A stretch of DNA of 64,000 bases from Parabacteroides sp900760525 (GTDB lineage: Bacteria; Bacteroidota; Bacteroidia; Bacteroidales; Tannerellaceae), in the NCBI RefSeq assembly GCF_049860805.1, contig NZ_CP187555.1, forward strand, positions 3,596,001-3,660,000, in the 5' to 3' direction. The notes under the pieces are model-generated. The model worked only from the letters and a program-made list of their open reading frames with translations, had not been told where the DNA came from and searched no databases. Shown here piece after piece: positions 7,538-16,017 of the stretch (position 1 is its first letter; every line of letters begins with the position of its first letter). Made by a program: the position numbers and the translations under genes.

Positions 7538-8800
7538 ATGAACAAAGAGCTTATTAAAAACATAATAGTTGAATATCAAGAATTTGTATTCAACAAAACG
7601 TTTATGGAACGTCCTTTTGTATTAGAGGAGCATGCGAATTATGTATTTGTAGGGTTACGGCGTTCGGGCAAATCCCATTTGATGTATCAACAAATCCACC
7701 GGCTCATTAAAAATGGCCATACCATCGATGAGATCCTATACATAAATTTCGAAGACGATCGTCTTACCGGTCTGCTATTAGAAGACTTGGATACAATCAA
7801 ACTTTCCTACGAAGAGCTTTATCCTTCTCGCCCCATATTCTTTTTGGATGAAATTCAAATCATCCCCCAATGGGAAAAATTTGTCCGGCGGTTGGCCGAT
7901 ATCGGCTATCAAATATATGTGACAGGCAGTAATGCCCAAATGCTGAGTAGTGAAATTGCCACAACATTAGGAGGACGTTTCTTGATTCAAGAAGTTTATC
8001 CCTATTCATTTGCAGAATATTTACAAGCCCAAAATATCCTTTTGGAAACGAACTGGATCTACAAGACAGCCATTCGTTCTGAGATCATTCGGCAATTCAA
8101 TAACTATTTTTACGACGGAGCACTTCCGGAACTTTTACTTTTCAAAGACAAACGCTCGTGGTTGAGCAATTTGTACCAAAAAATATTTTTCGGAGATTTG
8201 ATTGCCCGCTATACGGTACGAAATGTCAATGCCATGCGTCTGCTCATAAAAAAACTGGCCGAAAGCGTCAAACAGCCATCCTCCTATACGCGCCTTACAC
8301 ATATCATATCAACAACCGGAACTAAAGTCGGAACCCAAACCATTATCGACTACCTCAACTATGCAGAAGAATGCTGGCTTACATTCAGCATCAGCAACTA
8401 TGCAACAAAATTCGTTGAAAAAGAATCGAACAAGAAATATTATTTCATCGATAACGGGTTGCTCAACCTTTTCTTGTTCGACCCGGAAACTTCTTTATTG
8501 GAAAACATGGTCGCCATCCAACTTCGGAAAAAATATAAAAAACAAGTCTATTTCTACAACCAAAACGTAGAAATAGACTTTTATATCCCGGAGGAAGCCT
8601 TAGGCATCCAAGTTTCTTATAGCCTGCACGACCCGGAAACAGAGAAAAGAGAATTAAATGCATTCCTCAAAATCTCCGGTCTCTTGAATTTGGATCGAAT
8701 AATCATCATCACCAAAGATGAAAAAAGATCCATCCCGATAGCAGAAAATAAAAGTATTGAGGTAATACCTATCTGGGAATGGTTATTGGCCATTCCCTAA
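7538..8800 (+). CDS. AAA family ATPase with DUF4143 C-terminal domain
   Basis: A 420-residue ATPase of the archaeal/bacterial AAA_14-DUF4143 family. Walker A is GLRRSGKS at 39-46, Walker B PIFFLDEIQ near 104-112, and ITGSNAQ-like sensor residues appear as YVTGSNAQML. The C-terminal half ends in a PD-(D/E)XK-like NQNVEIDFYIP segment typical of DUF4143. These genes are frequent and patchily distributed in Bacteroidales; their role is not established. It converges with the YfhO gene, the two stops being only a few bases apart. Confidence 0.85.
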   Translation: MNKELIKNIIVEYQEFVFNKTFMERPFVLEEHANYVFVGLRRSGKSHLMYQQIHRLIKNGHTIDEILYINFEDDRLTGLLLEDLDTIKLSYEELYPSRPIFFLDEIQIIPQWEKFVRRLADIGYQIYVTGSNAQMLSSEIATTLGGRFLIQEVYPYSFAEYLQAQNILLETNWIYKTAIRSEIIRQFNNYFYDGALPELLLFKDKRSWLSNLYQKIFFGDLIARYTVRNVNAMRLLIKKLAESVKQPSSYTRLTHIISTTGTKVGTQTIIDYLNYAEECWLTFSISNYATKFVEKESNKKYYFIDNGLLNLFLFDPETSLLENMVAIQLRKKYKKQVYFYNQNVEIDFYIPEEALGIQVSYSLHDPETEKRELNAFLKISGLLNLDRIIIITKDEKRSIPIAENKSIEVIPIWEWLLAIP

Positions 8801-8804
8801 AATT

Positions 8805-11345
8805 TCACTCTTTACTCTTTTTCCAATATCCCCATCCCGACCAACCGATCGCAGCGATCAGTAATAACAGGATCAGGAACGAGCTGTAGGTTGAGACATA
8901 AGCAACCGTTACATAACCGGAAGGCCGGAACTCGAATACAATCGTATGTTCGCCTGCCGGCACACGCATACCACGCAAAATCCAGTCCGCACGGAAATGA
9001 GGCACTTCCTTGCCGTCGATCGTTGCCTTCCAACCCGGCTGGTAATAGACTTCGGAGAAGACTGCCAATTGTTCTTTATCCGCTTTACTCTTATAAGTCA
9101 GACGATTCGGACGGTATTCTTCCAACACGATCGTAGCAGTTGAATCTTTCTGCGGAACAAATCCTTCCAGATCCTTCTGGAAACGCTTGTCCACAACTGC
9201 CGTTTCCAGCGGATCGATCGTATTCAAGGCTTCTATCTCGGCATCCGCATTCTCCACCATATCCAGCTTATCCACAAACCAGGCATTCCCGAATGCATAC
9301 GGATTTTTCAACGGCTGCTGTTCCGGGTTATAGATGATATAGCGGGTATTCAACATATTCAAGGAAGGACAAGCAGCCAGCGCGGACATCACATCCCCAG
9401 CCGTCTGTGCCTTCTGCAAAGCGCCGATAATTCCACGTAACTCACCGTCCAGCCGATGGTCGATCAACTCCTGGTAACGGCGCAACTTGACGGCATGATA
9501 TCCCCCGATAGAATGATGATAGTAGGAAGTATTCGTTTCCTGCCACGGGTTATTGATGTTCAACACACGGAAAGTCGAACCCGTGTCCTGCAGGATTGCT
9601 TTATCGGCTACCGTTTCCTTATACATCTCCGCCGGTTGTTGCTTAACAAAATTGCTGTCATCCAGATAACGGCGGTCCACCGTCCAAAGATCAATCAAAA
9701 TAAGGGCTGCCACACCTGCGCTCACGAAAGTCGCCGCAGTCTTCTTGTTCTTCGCTTTCCAGAACCAGACAAGCAGCCCGGCCCCCAGCAGGATGAAAAC
9801 CAAAGAACGCAACGCATCGGCCGAAGCCAGCGAAGCACGGTCCATCAACAAGGCCGTGTAATACCACTCCGGAACCTGGTTCTGGAACTGTGCATCATAG
9901 GCAGACCGGAAATCCAACAGCAAGGAAGGCATCAGCCAAAGGACCACACAAAGGCCTCCGGTCAGCCCCAAAGCCCAAAGAAATCCTTTTTTCAAACGAG
10001 CCTCCTCCACTTTTTCAGCTAAAATCTCCCGCAATCCCCAAATGCCGACAATCGGAAATACCAATCCCGGTATCACCAACGCCATCTCGACCGTACGGAA
10101 CTTATTGTACAAAGGCAGATAATGGAACATCAAGTCGTTGAAAGAATCGAAATTACGTCCCAACGCAAGGAATGTCAGGAACACCGATCCTGCCAACAGC
10201 CACCATTTCATCGGGTTCCGGATCACGAACATTCCCAGGACGAACAAGAAACAAACCAAAGCCCCGAAATAGACCGGCCCGGAAGTGAATATCTTATCTC
10301 CCCAATAGGTATAGGTTTGTACTTCTTTCCCCACCTGAGCCCCGTTTTTCTTCAACTCCTTGTATAACTCGGACGAACTGTCCAACGTGCCTCCCGAACC
10401 ACCACCATATACGTTCGGTACGAGAACGGTCATCAACTCCTTCCAGCCGTAACTCCATTGAAAAGCATAATCCTTATCCAAACCGGTGGAAGCCTTCTCC
10501 ACTTTTCCCGAAGCATCCGGTTTCGGCGTCAGCTCCGAAGCCCCACGGATGGAGTGCTGCCCCAAGTCCCAATTGGAATACATCCCCTGCGCATTAGGCA
10601 ATACGGCCAATACGACACAGGCCGCCATAATCAGGGAAGTCTTCAACCATTCGCCATACGCTTTCTCCCGGATCTTTTTGATCGCATACCCTAAATAGAT
10701 CAGCACGCAAAGCAGTACCAGATAATAGGTGATCTGGATATGCCCGTTCGCCAGCGACAAGGCTACCCCCAACAGAAACAAGACGGCTCCCCACAGATAG
10801 GATCGCCTGAAAAGCAAAGCCATACCGGCCAACGTCACCGGCATATAACCGATCACATAGGCTTTCACGATATGCCCCGCCTCGATAATAATGATATTAT
10901 AGGATGCGAATGCAAAAGCGAACGCCCCGGCGATCGCGAGCCACCAGTTCACTCCCATGACACACATCAGCAGGTAAAAACATACCAACCCGACAAATAC
11001 CATAGCCGCATCGCCATACCCCACCTTTTTCAACCAGCCATCCACAATCGAATAAGAGGGCATATTCGGTGCGGCCTGGCCATATCCTGCCACATACGGC
11101 ATCCCACCGAACATCGCATCCGACCAGACACTGAACTCACCCGGCTGTGCCGTCTTGGCGTATTGATCCATTTGGCTATGTCCCATTCCGGCCGCCTTGA
11201 TATTATCGCCTTGCATGATTACTTTCCCATCAAACACCGCCGGTGAAAAATAAACCATCACCAGCCCCAAAAACAAGATCAGGGCAACAACATGTTTCCC
11301 CCATTGCTTTAGCAAATCCTTCATATATGTCTCATTAAAATTCAT
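8805..11345 (-). CDS. YfhO family multi-spanning membrane protein
   Basis: An 846-residue integral membrane protein of the YfhO family (GT-C-like fold). The first transmembrane helix is at about 15-35, followed by some ten more hydrophobic helices up to about residue 560, then a large extracytoplasmic domain with a C-terminal helix (SSFLILLLLIAAIGWSGWGYW). Characterised YfhO proteins decorate cell-wall polymers with sugars. Its ATG lies 8 bases after a copy of a glycosyltransferase stop codon, indicating that it was once directly behind that gene (13062-13823) in one operon. Confidence 0.85.
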   Translation of the reverse strand: MNFNETYMKDLLKQWGKHVVALILFLGLVMVYFSPAVFDGKVIMQGDNIKAAGMGHSQMDQYAKTAQPGEFSVWSDAMFGGMPYVAGYGQAAPNMPSYSIVDGWLKKVGYGDAAMVFVGLVCFYLLMCVMGVNWWLAIAGAFAFAFASYNIIIIEAGHIVKAYVIGYMPVTLAGMALLFRRSYLWGAVLFLLGVALSLANGHIQITYYLVLLCVLIYLGYAIKKIREKAYGEWLKTSLIMAACVVLAVLPNAQGMYSNWDLGQHSIRGASELTPKPDASGKVEKASTGLDKDYAFQWSYGWKELMTVLVPNVYGGGSGGTLDSSSELYKELKKNGAQVGKEVQTYTYWGDKIFTSGPVYFGALVCFLFVLGMFVIRNPMKWWLLAGSVFLTFLALGRNFDSFNDLMFHYLPLYNKFRTVEMALVIPGLVFPIVGIWGLREILAEKVEEARLKKGFLWALGLTGGLCVVLWLMPSLLLDFRSAYDAQFQNQVPEWYYTALLMDRASLASADALRSLVFILLGAGLLVWFWKAKNKKTAATFVSAGVAALILIDLWTVDRRYLDDSNFVKQQPAEMYKETVADKAILQDTGSTFRVLNINNPWQETNTSYYHHSIGGYHAVKLRRYQELIDHRLDGELRGIIGALQKAQTAGDVMSALAACPSLNMLNTRYIIYNPEQQPLKNPYAFGNAWFVDKLDMVENADAEIEALNTIDPLETAVVDKRFQKDLEGFVPQKDSTATIVLEEYRPNRLTYKSKADKEQLAVFSEVYYQPGWKATIDGKEVPHFRADWILRGMRVPAGEHTIVFEFRPSGYVTVAYVSTYSSFLILLLLIAAIGWSGWGYWKKSKE

Positions 11346-11506
11346 ACTATCAAACCCGCCCCTTCAGCCATTTAGCCGTATAAAAACGGACAGCGAACCA
11401 CCCGTGGAGCAAAACCGTAACAAAAGTACCATAATATTTGCACATAATCGCATACTTCTCTCGCAAGGATGCTTTTCTTTGCGTCGTACTCGTCCCGCCG
11501 TCCAAG
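11334..11506. repeat. 173-bp direct repeat, copy A
   Basis: Matches 13046-13218 at an offset of 1712 bases with one difference seen. On the minus strand it encodes the last ~50 codons and stop of the GT2 gene, the 8-base spacer and the first four codons of YfhO. After 11506 a further short match (GTGAGAT) resumes after a 12-base gap, as if this copy were an eroded duplicate. Confidence 0.9.
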
Positions 11507-11520
11507 GTGAGATAACGTTT

Positions 11521-11575
11521 ACTGTGCATTTACTGTGCATTTACTGTGCATTTACTGTGCATTTACTGTGCATTT
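11521..11575. repeat. five perfect 11-bp tandem repeats
   Basis: Five copies of ACTGTGCATTT run head to tail. The last unit overlaps the stop codon of the AlbA_2 gene (minus strand, TTA at 11574-11576 on the plus strand). They occupy the join between the inserted module and repeat copy A. Confidence 0.95.
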
Positions 11576-13037
11576 ACTGCAACACCATTTCATAATATTG
11601 TACCGGGTCATTCTTCCTTCCATACCGTCTCACCAAACCATATTCAATCAGTCGATTTAGCCTCAGCAAAACCGTACGTCTCGCTTTGCCCGTATACGCT
11701 TCCAACTCCAAACGAGTCACCTTTGCCTTACTACCCATATAGGTCAAAATAGCCCTCTCCAAATCATCAAGAGAGTTCCATATGTCCGTACTTACATTTG
11801 CTTCTGCACGCGCGGATTGGCGCATAGTACGCATCACAATATTATTCTTCAACACAAGTTTTACAGACTGCTCAGGTTCTGTGTATATGGGTTCATCCAG
11901 AAAAAGTTCTTTCATGTCCGAATAAATACGCTTTACTCCCTCATTTAACTCACGAACCCATCCAAAATCGGTCAACACACGAGCTATTCGAGGATTCCTT
12001 GAATAACGTGTAACTTGTATATTGCTGACAGTTACGATATTGGGCAATCTGCCAGGACTCAATATTTCCAATCGATCATCATACATCGTCACCTTTATGT
12101 AGCTTCCGCTCATACCATATTCCCGATGCGTAACAGCATTGACAATTCCCTCAAGCCACGCAAACTCCGGATATTCAGGAACTATTTGAAATTTACCGGT
12201 TCGTTGATCCAACGCCGTAAACTCCCTCAGTTGCGAACCTATAAATCTTTTGGCTTCATCTATAATCTTAACAATTGAACATTCAATATTGACATCCCTA
12301 ATGATATTTATATTTGTCCCCACTTGGGCGGAATTGCCTTCATAACGGACAAAACGAACTCTGCAATTAGGATAAAACTGTTGGACATTTTGAGCAAACA
12401 AAAGGACAGCAGCATTCGTCAAATATTCTCTTCCTCCCAGCTTTTTAAGAAAACCACGGGCACGCAACACTTGCTCCGTCGACAGATGAGAGGCTTTAAT
12501 ATACCGCTTGTATTCCATGATACTATCGTTATCCAAATCAGACAACGACGCATCCATATTACATTCATCCTCATAATGGCGGGTACTTTTACTATACTCA
12601 AGATTCCGCAAATCCACGCCTTTCAGTTCTTTCGTCTTATCACCGATCCTCAGATAAGTCGAATCGTTTACCGTTCGTATGATCTGATCGATACTGGCAT
12701 GAATATGTAAAAATAAAATCCTGTCTTGCTCTCCCTTATTATTAATGACATCCAAAAATTCATCATCATAAACCGGCATCGGCTTACAACAATCTTTAGG
12801 AGCATTCAAAAAATTATTGATTTTTTCTATGCCACAACTATTTATACCTTCTATTGTTTTGGTTTTATCGCTGATACCTATAGCAATAGTTCCACCTTCC
12901 GCATTCGCAAATGCAGAGATCAAATCTGCAATATCAGCCACTTTTATTTTTGCAGACTTCCTGTCAAAATGTTTATTTTCATCTTGAGAAGTCAAATAGT
13001 CCAAGGTCAGTATTGGATTTATTTCGGATCGTATCAT
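11574..13037 (-). CDS. AlbA_2 / divergent AAA domain ATP-binding protein
   Basis: A 487-residue protein of the putative ATP-binding, RecG-like C-terminus family. The N-terminal AlbA_2 (Schlafen-like AAA_4) domain is marked by ENKHFDRKSAKI and SAFANAEGGTIAIGISD near 20-56. The middle contains an HATPase-like LEGIVNAVTHREY segment, and the C-terminus has a winged-helix region ending in RLIEYGLVRRYGRKND. Such genes are commonly acquired, often near defence loci; DNA or RNA binding is the usual suggestion, not a proven function. It lies between direct repeats that split the GT2 and YfhO genes. Confidence 0.85.
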   Translation of the reverse strand: MIRSEINPILTLDYLTSQDENKHFDRKSAKIKVADIADLISAFANAEGGTIAIGISDKTKTIEGINSCGIEKINNFLNAPKDCCKPMPVYDDEFLDVINNKGEQDRILFLHIHASIDQIIRTVNDSTYLRIGDKTKELKGVDLRNLEYSKSTRHYEDECNMDASLSDLDNDSIMEYKRYIKASHLSTEQVLRARGFLKKLGGREYLTNAAVLLFAQNVQQFYPNCRVRFVRYEGNSAQVGTNINIIRDVNIECSIVKIIDEAKRFIGSQLREFTALDQRTGKFQIVPEYPEFAWLEGIVNAVTHREYGMSGSYIKVTMYDDRLEILSPGRLPNIVTVSNIQVTRYSRNPRIARVLTDFGWVRELNEGVKRIYSDMKELFLDEPIYTEPEQSVKLVLKNNIVMRTMRQSARAEANVSTDIWNSLDDLERAILTYMGSKAKVTRLELEAYTGKARRTVLLRLNRLIEYGLVRRYGRKNDPVQYYEMVLQ

Positions 13038-13045
13038 ACCGATAA

Positions 13046-13218
13046 ATTAAAATTCATACTATCAAACCCGCCCCTTCAGCCATTTAGCCGTATAAAAACG
13101 GACAGCGAACCACCCGTGGAGCAAAACCGTAACAAAAGTACCATAATATTTGCACATAATCGCATACCTCTCTCGCAAGGATGCTTTTCTTTGCGTCGTA
13201 CTCGTCCCGCCGTCCAAG
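13046..13218. repeat. 173-bp direct repeat, copy B
   Basis: Identical to 11334-11506 except for one base. It is the native 3' end of the GT2 gene plus the first codons of YfhO, after which the sequence changes abruptly to the AlbA_2 gene leader. The AlbA_2 ATG lies 8 bases beyond the break. Confidence 0.9.
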
Positions 13219-13823
13219 AAGTCGGACAGGGTGAGATGCGTATTGTAATACGAACGGGCCTGCTTCATGCAACGGATACACCAGTCGAAATCGGCCGAAT
13301 AGCGATACTGCAAATCATATAACGGAGCAACCGCACGTTTTGGTATGAACGACTGGTGGCAAACCAGCATTCCCATCCTGAAACTCTTCCACGAAAGCTT
13401 CCGCGGAGCCTTGAGACGGCGCAATCCCAACGACCGCCTTTCCTCATCGACAATATTCGTCTCTCCATAGATGATATCCGGCAAAGTCTTCCTCTTCTGC
13501 AGCTTGGAAACGACCGACTGGACCGTATCGGACGAACAGAGAGAATCACCGGCATTGATAAACCAGACATAATCTCCCGTCGCCTTTTGAAGCCCCTTGT
13601 TCATGGCATCGTATATCCCCTTGTCCGGCTCGCTCACCCAATAAGCAAGGCCCGATTCATACCGCTTGATAATATCCGCCGTCCCGTCCGTCGAACCGCC
13701 GTCTATCACGATATATTCGATATTCGGATAGGACTGGCTCAGCACGTTCAACAACGTCTGCTCCACCAGACGCACGGCATTATAGGTAATCGTTATGATT
13801 GAAAATGTAGGTTGTAACTGCAT
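13062..13823 (-). CDS. family 2 glycosyltransferase (WcaE-like)
   Basis: A 253-residue soluble GT2 enzyme. FSIITITYNAVRLVEQTLLNV at the N-terminus, IEYIVIDGGSTDGT at 36-48 and WFINAGDSL at 87-95 match the colanic-acid-type glycosyltransferases. SWKSFRMGMLVCHQS precedes the acceptor region. It probably adds a sugar to a lipid-linked glycan. The upstream 117-bp segment (13839-13955) and the whole 3' end are each duplicated elsewhere in the window as flanks of inserted modules, yet this copy is intact. Confidence 0.88.
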   Translation of the reverse strand: MQLQPTFSIITITYNAVRLVEQTLLNVLSQSYPNIEYIVIDGGSTDGTADIIKRYESGLAYWVSEPDKGIYDAMNKGLQKATGDYVWFINAGDSLCSSDTVQSVVSKLQKRKTLPDIIYGETNIVDEERRSLGLRRLKAPRKLSWKSFRMGMLVCHQSFIPKRAVAPLYDLQYRYSADFDWCIRCMKQARSYYNTHLTLSDFLDGGTSTTQRKASLRERYAIMCKYYGTFVTVLLHGWFAVRFYTAKWLKGRV

Positions 13824-13838
13824 ATAATTATAATTGTT

Positions 13839-13955
13839 TACACCACCACATTCCTCCCCAGCCGCACTGTCACGCGGGAGAGGCGGGATTTTTGTTTTGC
13901 GAGCAAAGATAACAAAGATATTCGGTCTTCACATGAAAGACAGCGAGATAAATCG
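13839..13955. repeat. 117-bp direct repeat flanking the HipBST module, left copy
   Basis: Matches 15579-15695 at an offset of 1740 bases with one difference (G at 13945 against A). It starts 15 bases before the GT2 start (minus strand) and carries two TATCTTTG boxes in minus-strand orientation, so it probably contains the promoter of the GT2 gene. Confidence 0.92.
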
Positions 13956-13974
13956 TTTTAAGCATTACTACATC

Positions 13975-14074
13975 TATACCCGTAAAGGTATAATTATATT
14001 TATCCAATCCAATTTTATACCCTTTTGGGTACAATAATCAATTAATTCATTATATTTGTACCCAAAAGGGTATA
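13975..14074 (+). promoter_or_regulatory. three palindromic operators and promoter of the HipBST-like operon
   Basis: Three 18-bp dyads of the form TATACC-N6-GGTATA: 13975-13992 (perfect arms), 14016-14033 and 14057-14074 (each with one arm TGTACC or GGTACA). A -7 box TATATTTG is at 14051-14058, so the last site covers the transcription start and the middle one lies near -33. Autorepression by the HTH protein encoded next is the likely use, as for HipB. Spacing between centres is 41 bases. Confidence 0.8.
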
Positions 14075-14076
14075 AA

Positions 14077-14292
14077 ATGGATAATCAGACAATAGCTGAA
14101 TATGTAAAATATATGCGTAAGGAAACAGGGCTTACACAAGTAGATCTATCCGAAAAAGCAGGCGTAGGCTTACGTTTCGTACGCGAATTGGAACAAGGCA
14201 AGAAATCACTCCGGCTGGACAAAGTCAACCAAGTACTAAACCTGTTCGGAAGCGAAGTGGGCGTCGTTTCAATAGACCGGGATAAGTTATGA
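14077..14292 (+). CDS. hipB: HipB-like helix-turn-helix antitoxin/repressor
   Basis: A 71-residue XRE-type protein, with the helix-turn-helix at GLTQVDLSEKAGVGLRFVRELEQGKKSLRLDKVNQVLNLFG (residues about 18-58). In HipBA/HipBST systems this protein dimerises on palindromic operators and represses its own operon. I start it at ATG 14077; a TTG at 14056 lies inside operator 3 and is unlikely. The downstream gene begins at 14289, overlapping the stop by 4 bases, so translation is coupled. Confidence 0.85.
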   Translation: MDNQTIAEYVKYMRKETGLTQVDLSEKAGVGLRFVRELEQGKKSLRLDKVNQVLNLFGSEVGVVSIDRDKL

Positions 14293-14621
14293 AGAAAGCA
14301 GAAATACATATCGGCGACCAATTGGCCGGCCTTCTAATTGAAGACGAAAACGGCTTCACATTCACCTATACTCCGGAATATATCTCCCAAGATCATCCGC
14401 AACCGGTCAGCCTGACACTTCCCATCACTCCCGAACCCTATACCGACACAATACTATTCCCATTCTTCGACGGACTAATCCCCGAAGGCTGGCTACTCGA
14501 CATAGCCGAACAAAATTGGAAAATAAACGCCAGAGACAGGATGTCCCTTCTTCTGGCATGTTGCAAAGATTGTATCGGAAACATAAGTGTAATCGCTCAA
14601 AACGAGGAGGAGAAAGAATGA
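14289..14621 (+). CDS. HipS-like protein: HipA N-subdomain-1 homologue
   Basis: A 110-residue protein matching only the first subdomain of HipA: the segment FTYTPEYISQDHPQPVSLTLPIT and FFDGLIPEGWLLDIAEQNWKI are the family signatures. In the tripartite HipBST system this short protein is a separate antitoxin that neutralises the HipT kinase. Its ATG overlaps hipB by 4 bases and its stop overlaps the HipT-like ATG by 4 bases (ATGA), giving a tightly coupled three-gene operon. The antitoxin role is inferred from the gene order. Confidence 0.8.
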   Translation: MKKAEIHIGDQLAGLLIEDENGFTFTYTPEYISQDHPQPVSLTLPITPEPYTDTILFPFFDGLIPEGWLLDIAEQNWKINARDRMSLLLACCKDCIGNISVIAQNEEEKE

Positions 14622-15559
14622 AAAGATGTTTATACTGCTATAAAGAATTGAATGACGAATCATCGGACTATCACCCCCGATGTTCCACGAAGATATACGG
14701 TTCCCCCATTCCCCCGATTCTTCCCTATGGAAAGAAAGATCTGATCAGGCTGGCAGAAAAGGTTATAAGAAGCCGAACTACGCTTACCGGAGTACAGCCC
14801 AAACTGTCTTTAGACATCGAAAAGGCAGAAAAATCATCCAAAAGATTCACCATTGTCGGTTTATGGGGACGTTATATCCTAAAGCCCCAGAGCCAACATT
14901 ACGAGCAATTGCCGGAGTTGGAGGACTTGACTATGCATTTGGCGGAAATTGCCAAAATCAAAGTAGTCCCTCATTCCCTAATCCGCTTCCAGGACGGTGA
15001 CCTGTGCTACATCACCAAACGCATCGACAGGGGAACAAAAGGCGAAAAATTTGCAATGGAAGACATGTGCCAATTAACAGGAAGATTGACGGAATACAAG
15101 TATAAAGGCTCGTATGAACAAATAGCCAAACACATCCTCAAATATTCATCCACCCCAAAATTAGACGTGGTCAATTTTTGGGAACAAGTCCTTTTTTCGT
15201 GGATAACAGGTAATTCGGACATGCATTTAAAGAACTTTTCCTTATATAGCAACAAGCCGGACATATATGTCCTGACACCAGCTTACGACCTGTTAGCCAC
15301 TAAACTGGTCATCCCGGAGGATTCCGAAGAACTGGCTTTGACACTTGGCGGGAAGAAAAAGAAAATAAAAAAGACCGATTTCGTGACCGCCATGCAATCG
15401 ACCGGACTAGAAGAGAAAATAATAAAAAATATCTTGGACAAATTCAGAAAAGCATCATCCGGATGGATGGACTTTATCGATCTCTCTTTTGTGAGGGAAG
15501 AAACAAAAGAGAGATATAAGAATCTGATCGATAGCCAGCTAAGCAAGCTCGCACAATAA
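14618..15559 (+). CDS. HipT-like serine/threonine kinase toxin
   Basis: A 313-residue HipA-fold kinase lacking the N-subdomain supplied by the previous gene. The N-terminus has a small Cys/His cluster (CLYCYKEL ... YHPRCSTKIYG) typical of the Bacteroidetes form. The Ser-bearing loop TTLTGVQPKLSL is near 49-60; RYILKPQS supplies the ATP-binding Lys. The catalytic GNSDMHLKNF is near 198-207, with LTPAYDLLAT as the metal-binding motif. Known HipA and HipT kinases phosphorylate aminoacyl-tRNA synthetases and arrest growth. All catalytic motifs are intact. Confidence 0.87.
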   Translation: MKRCLYCYKELNDESSDYHPRCSTKIYGSPIPPILPYGKKDLIRLAEKVIRSRTTLTGVQPKLSLDIEKAEKSSKRFTIVGLWGRYILKPQSQHYEQLPELEDLTMHLAEIAKIKVVPHSLIRFQDGDLCYITKRIDRGTKGEKFAMEDMCQLTGRLTEYKYKGSYEQIAKHILKYSSTPKLDVVNFWEQVLFSWITGNSDMHLKNFSLYSNKPDIYVLTPAYDLLATKLVIPEDSEELALTLGGKKKKIKKTDFVTAMQSTGLEEKIIKNILDKFRKASSGWMDFIDLSFVREETKERYKNLIDSQLSKLAQ

Positions 15560-15578
15560 AGTCACCATCCCAGCCGAC

Positions 15579-15695
15579 TACACCACCACATTCCTCCCCA
15601 GCCGCACTGTCACGCGGGAGAGGCGGGATTTTTGTTTTGCGAGCAAAGATAACAAAGATATTCGGTCTTCACATGAAAGACAGCAAGATAAATCG
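15579..15695. repeat. 117-bp direct repeat flanking the HipBST module, right copy
   Basis: Near-identical copy of 13839-13955 (one difference seen, at 15685). It begins 20 bases after the HipT-like stop codon. Confidence 0.92.
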
Positions 15696-16017
15696 CTCAC
15701 GGTCTTCGCGATCTGGCGAAGCAGGCGGTGTTCGTAGGTTTCCAGCAAGGCCAGATGAAGGGAAGCGGTGATCTGACGGCGAAAAGAGACGAGGCCCGAT
15801 CCATGCAGCAGGCTGTCCGGGTCCTCCCCGTAAGGAAGCTGCATCCGGCTCACTTCGAATACACAGGCCGGCTCCAGCAACGACCCGCAGGCTTTCGCCC
15901 GCTCCATCTCATGCAGCCGTTACATCAGCGAAGTCAACGGCGACAACCGCGAAGCCTACCGCATCTTGCTGGTGAAGCTCTGCCGACAAATCGAGAAGAA
16001 TTCATAAATTATAAATC
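15696..16017. other. unassigned region, probably gene remnants
   Basis: A GC-richer stretch without a convincing gene. The plus strand ends in a short open frame reading RYISEVNGDNREAYRILLVKL, stopping at TAA around 16002-16004, that looks protein-like but has no usable start. On the minus strand a frame from ATG 15907 runs into the 117-bp repeat and ends there, so its C-terminal half is repeat-derived. I see no family match for either. Confidence 0.35.

Noticed and set aside
9456..10022. A 188-codon plus-strand frame opposite YfhO
   Set aside because: It is antisense to a conserved membrane protein, and its Arg/Gln/Pro-rich product looks like non-coding translation.
11521..11575. Short direct repeats as a possible CRISPR array
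   Set aside because: The units are 11 bp with no unique spacers; the 21-bp arrays are likewise continuous. No cas gene is present.
11404..11595. A plus-strand frame through the 11-bp repeats with a repeating VHLLCIYCAFT pattern
   Set aside because: The pattern is just the translation of the tandem repeat and lacks other support.
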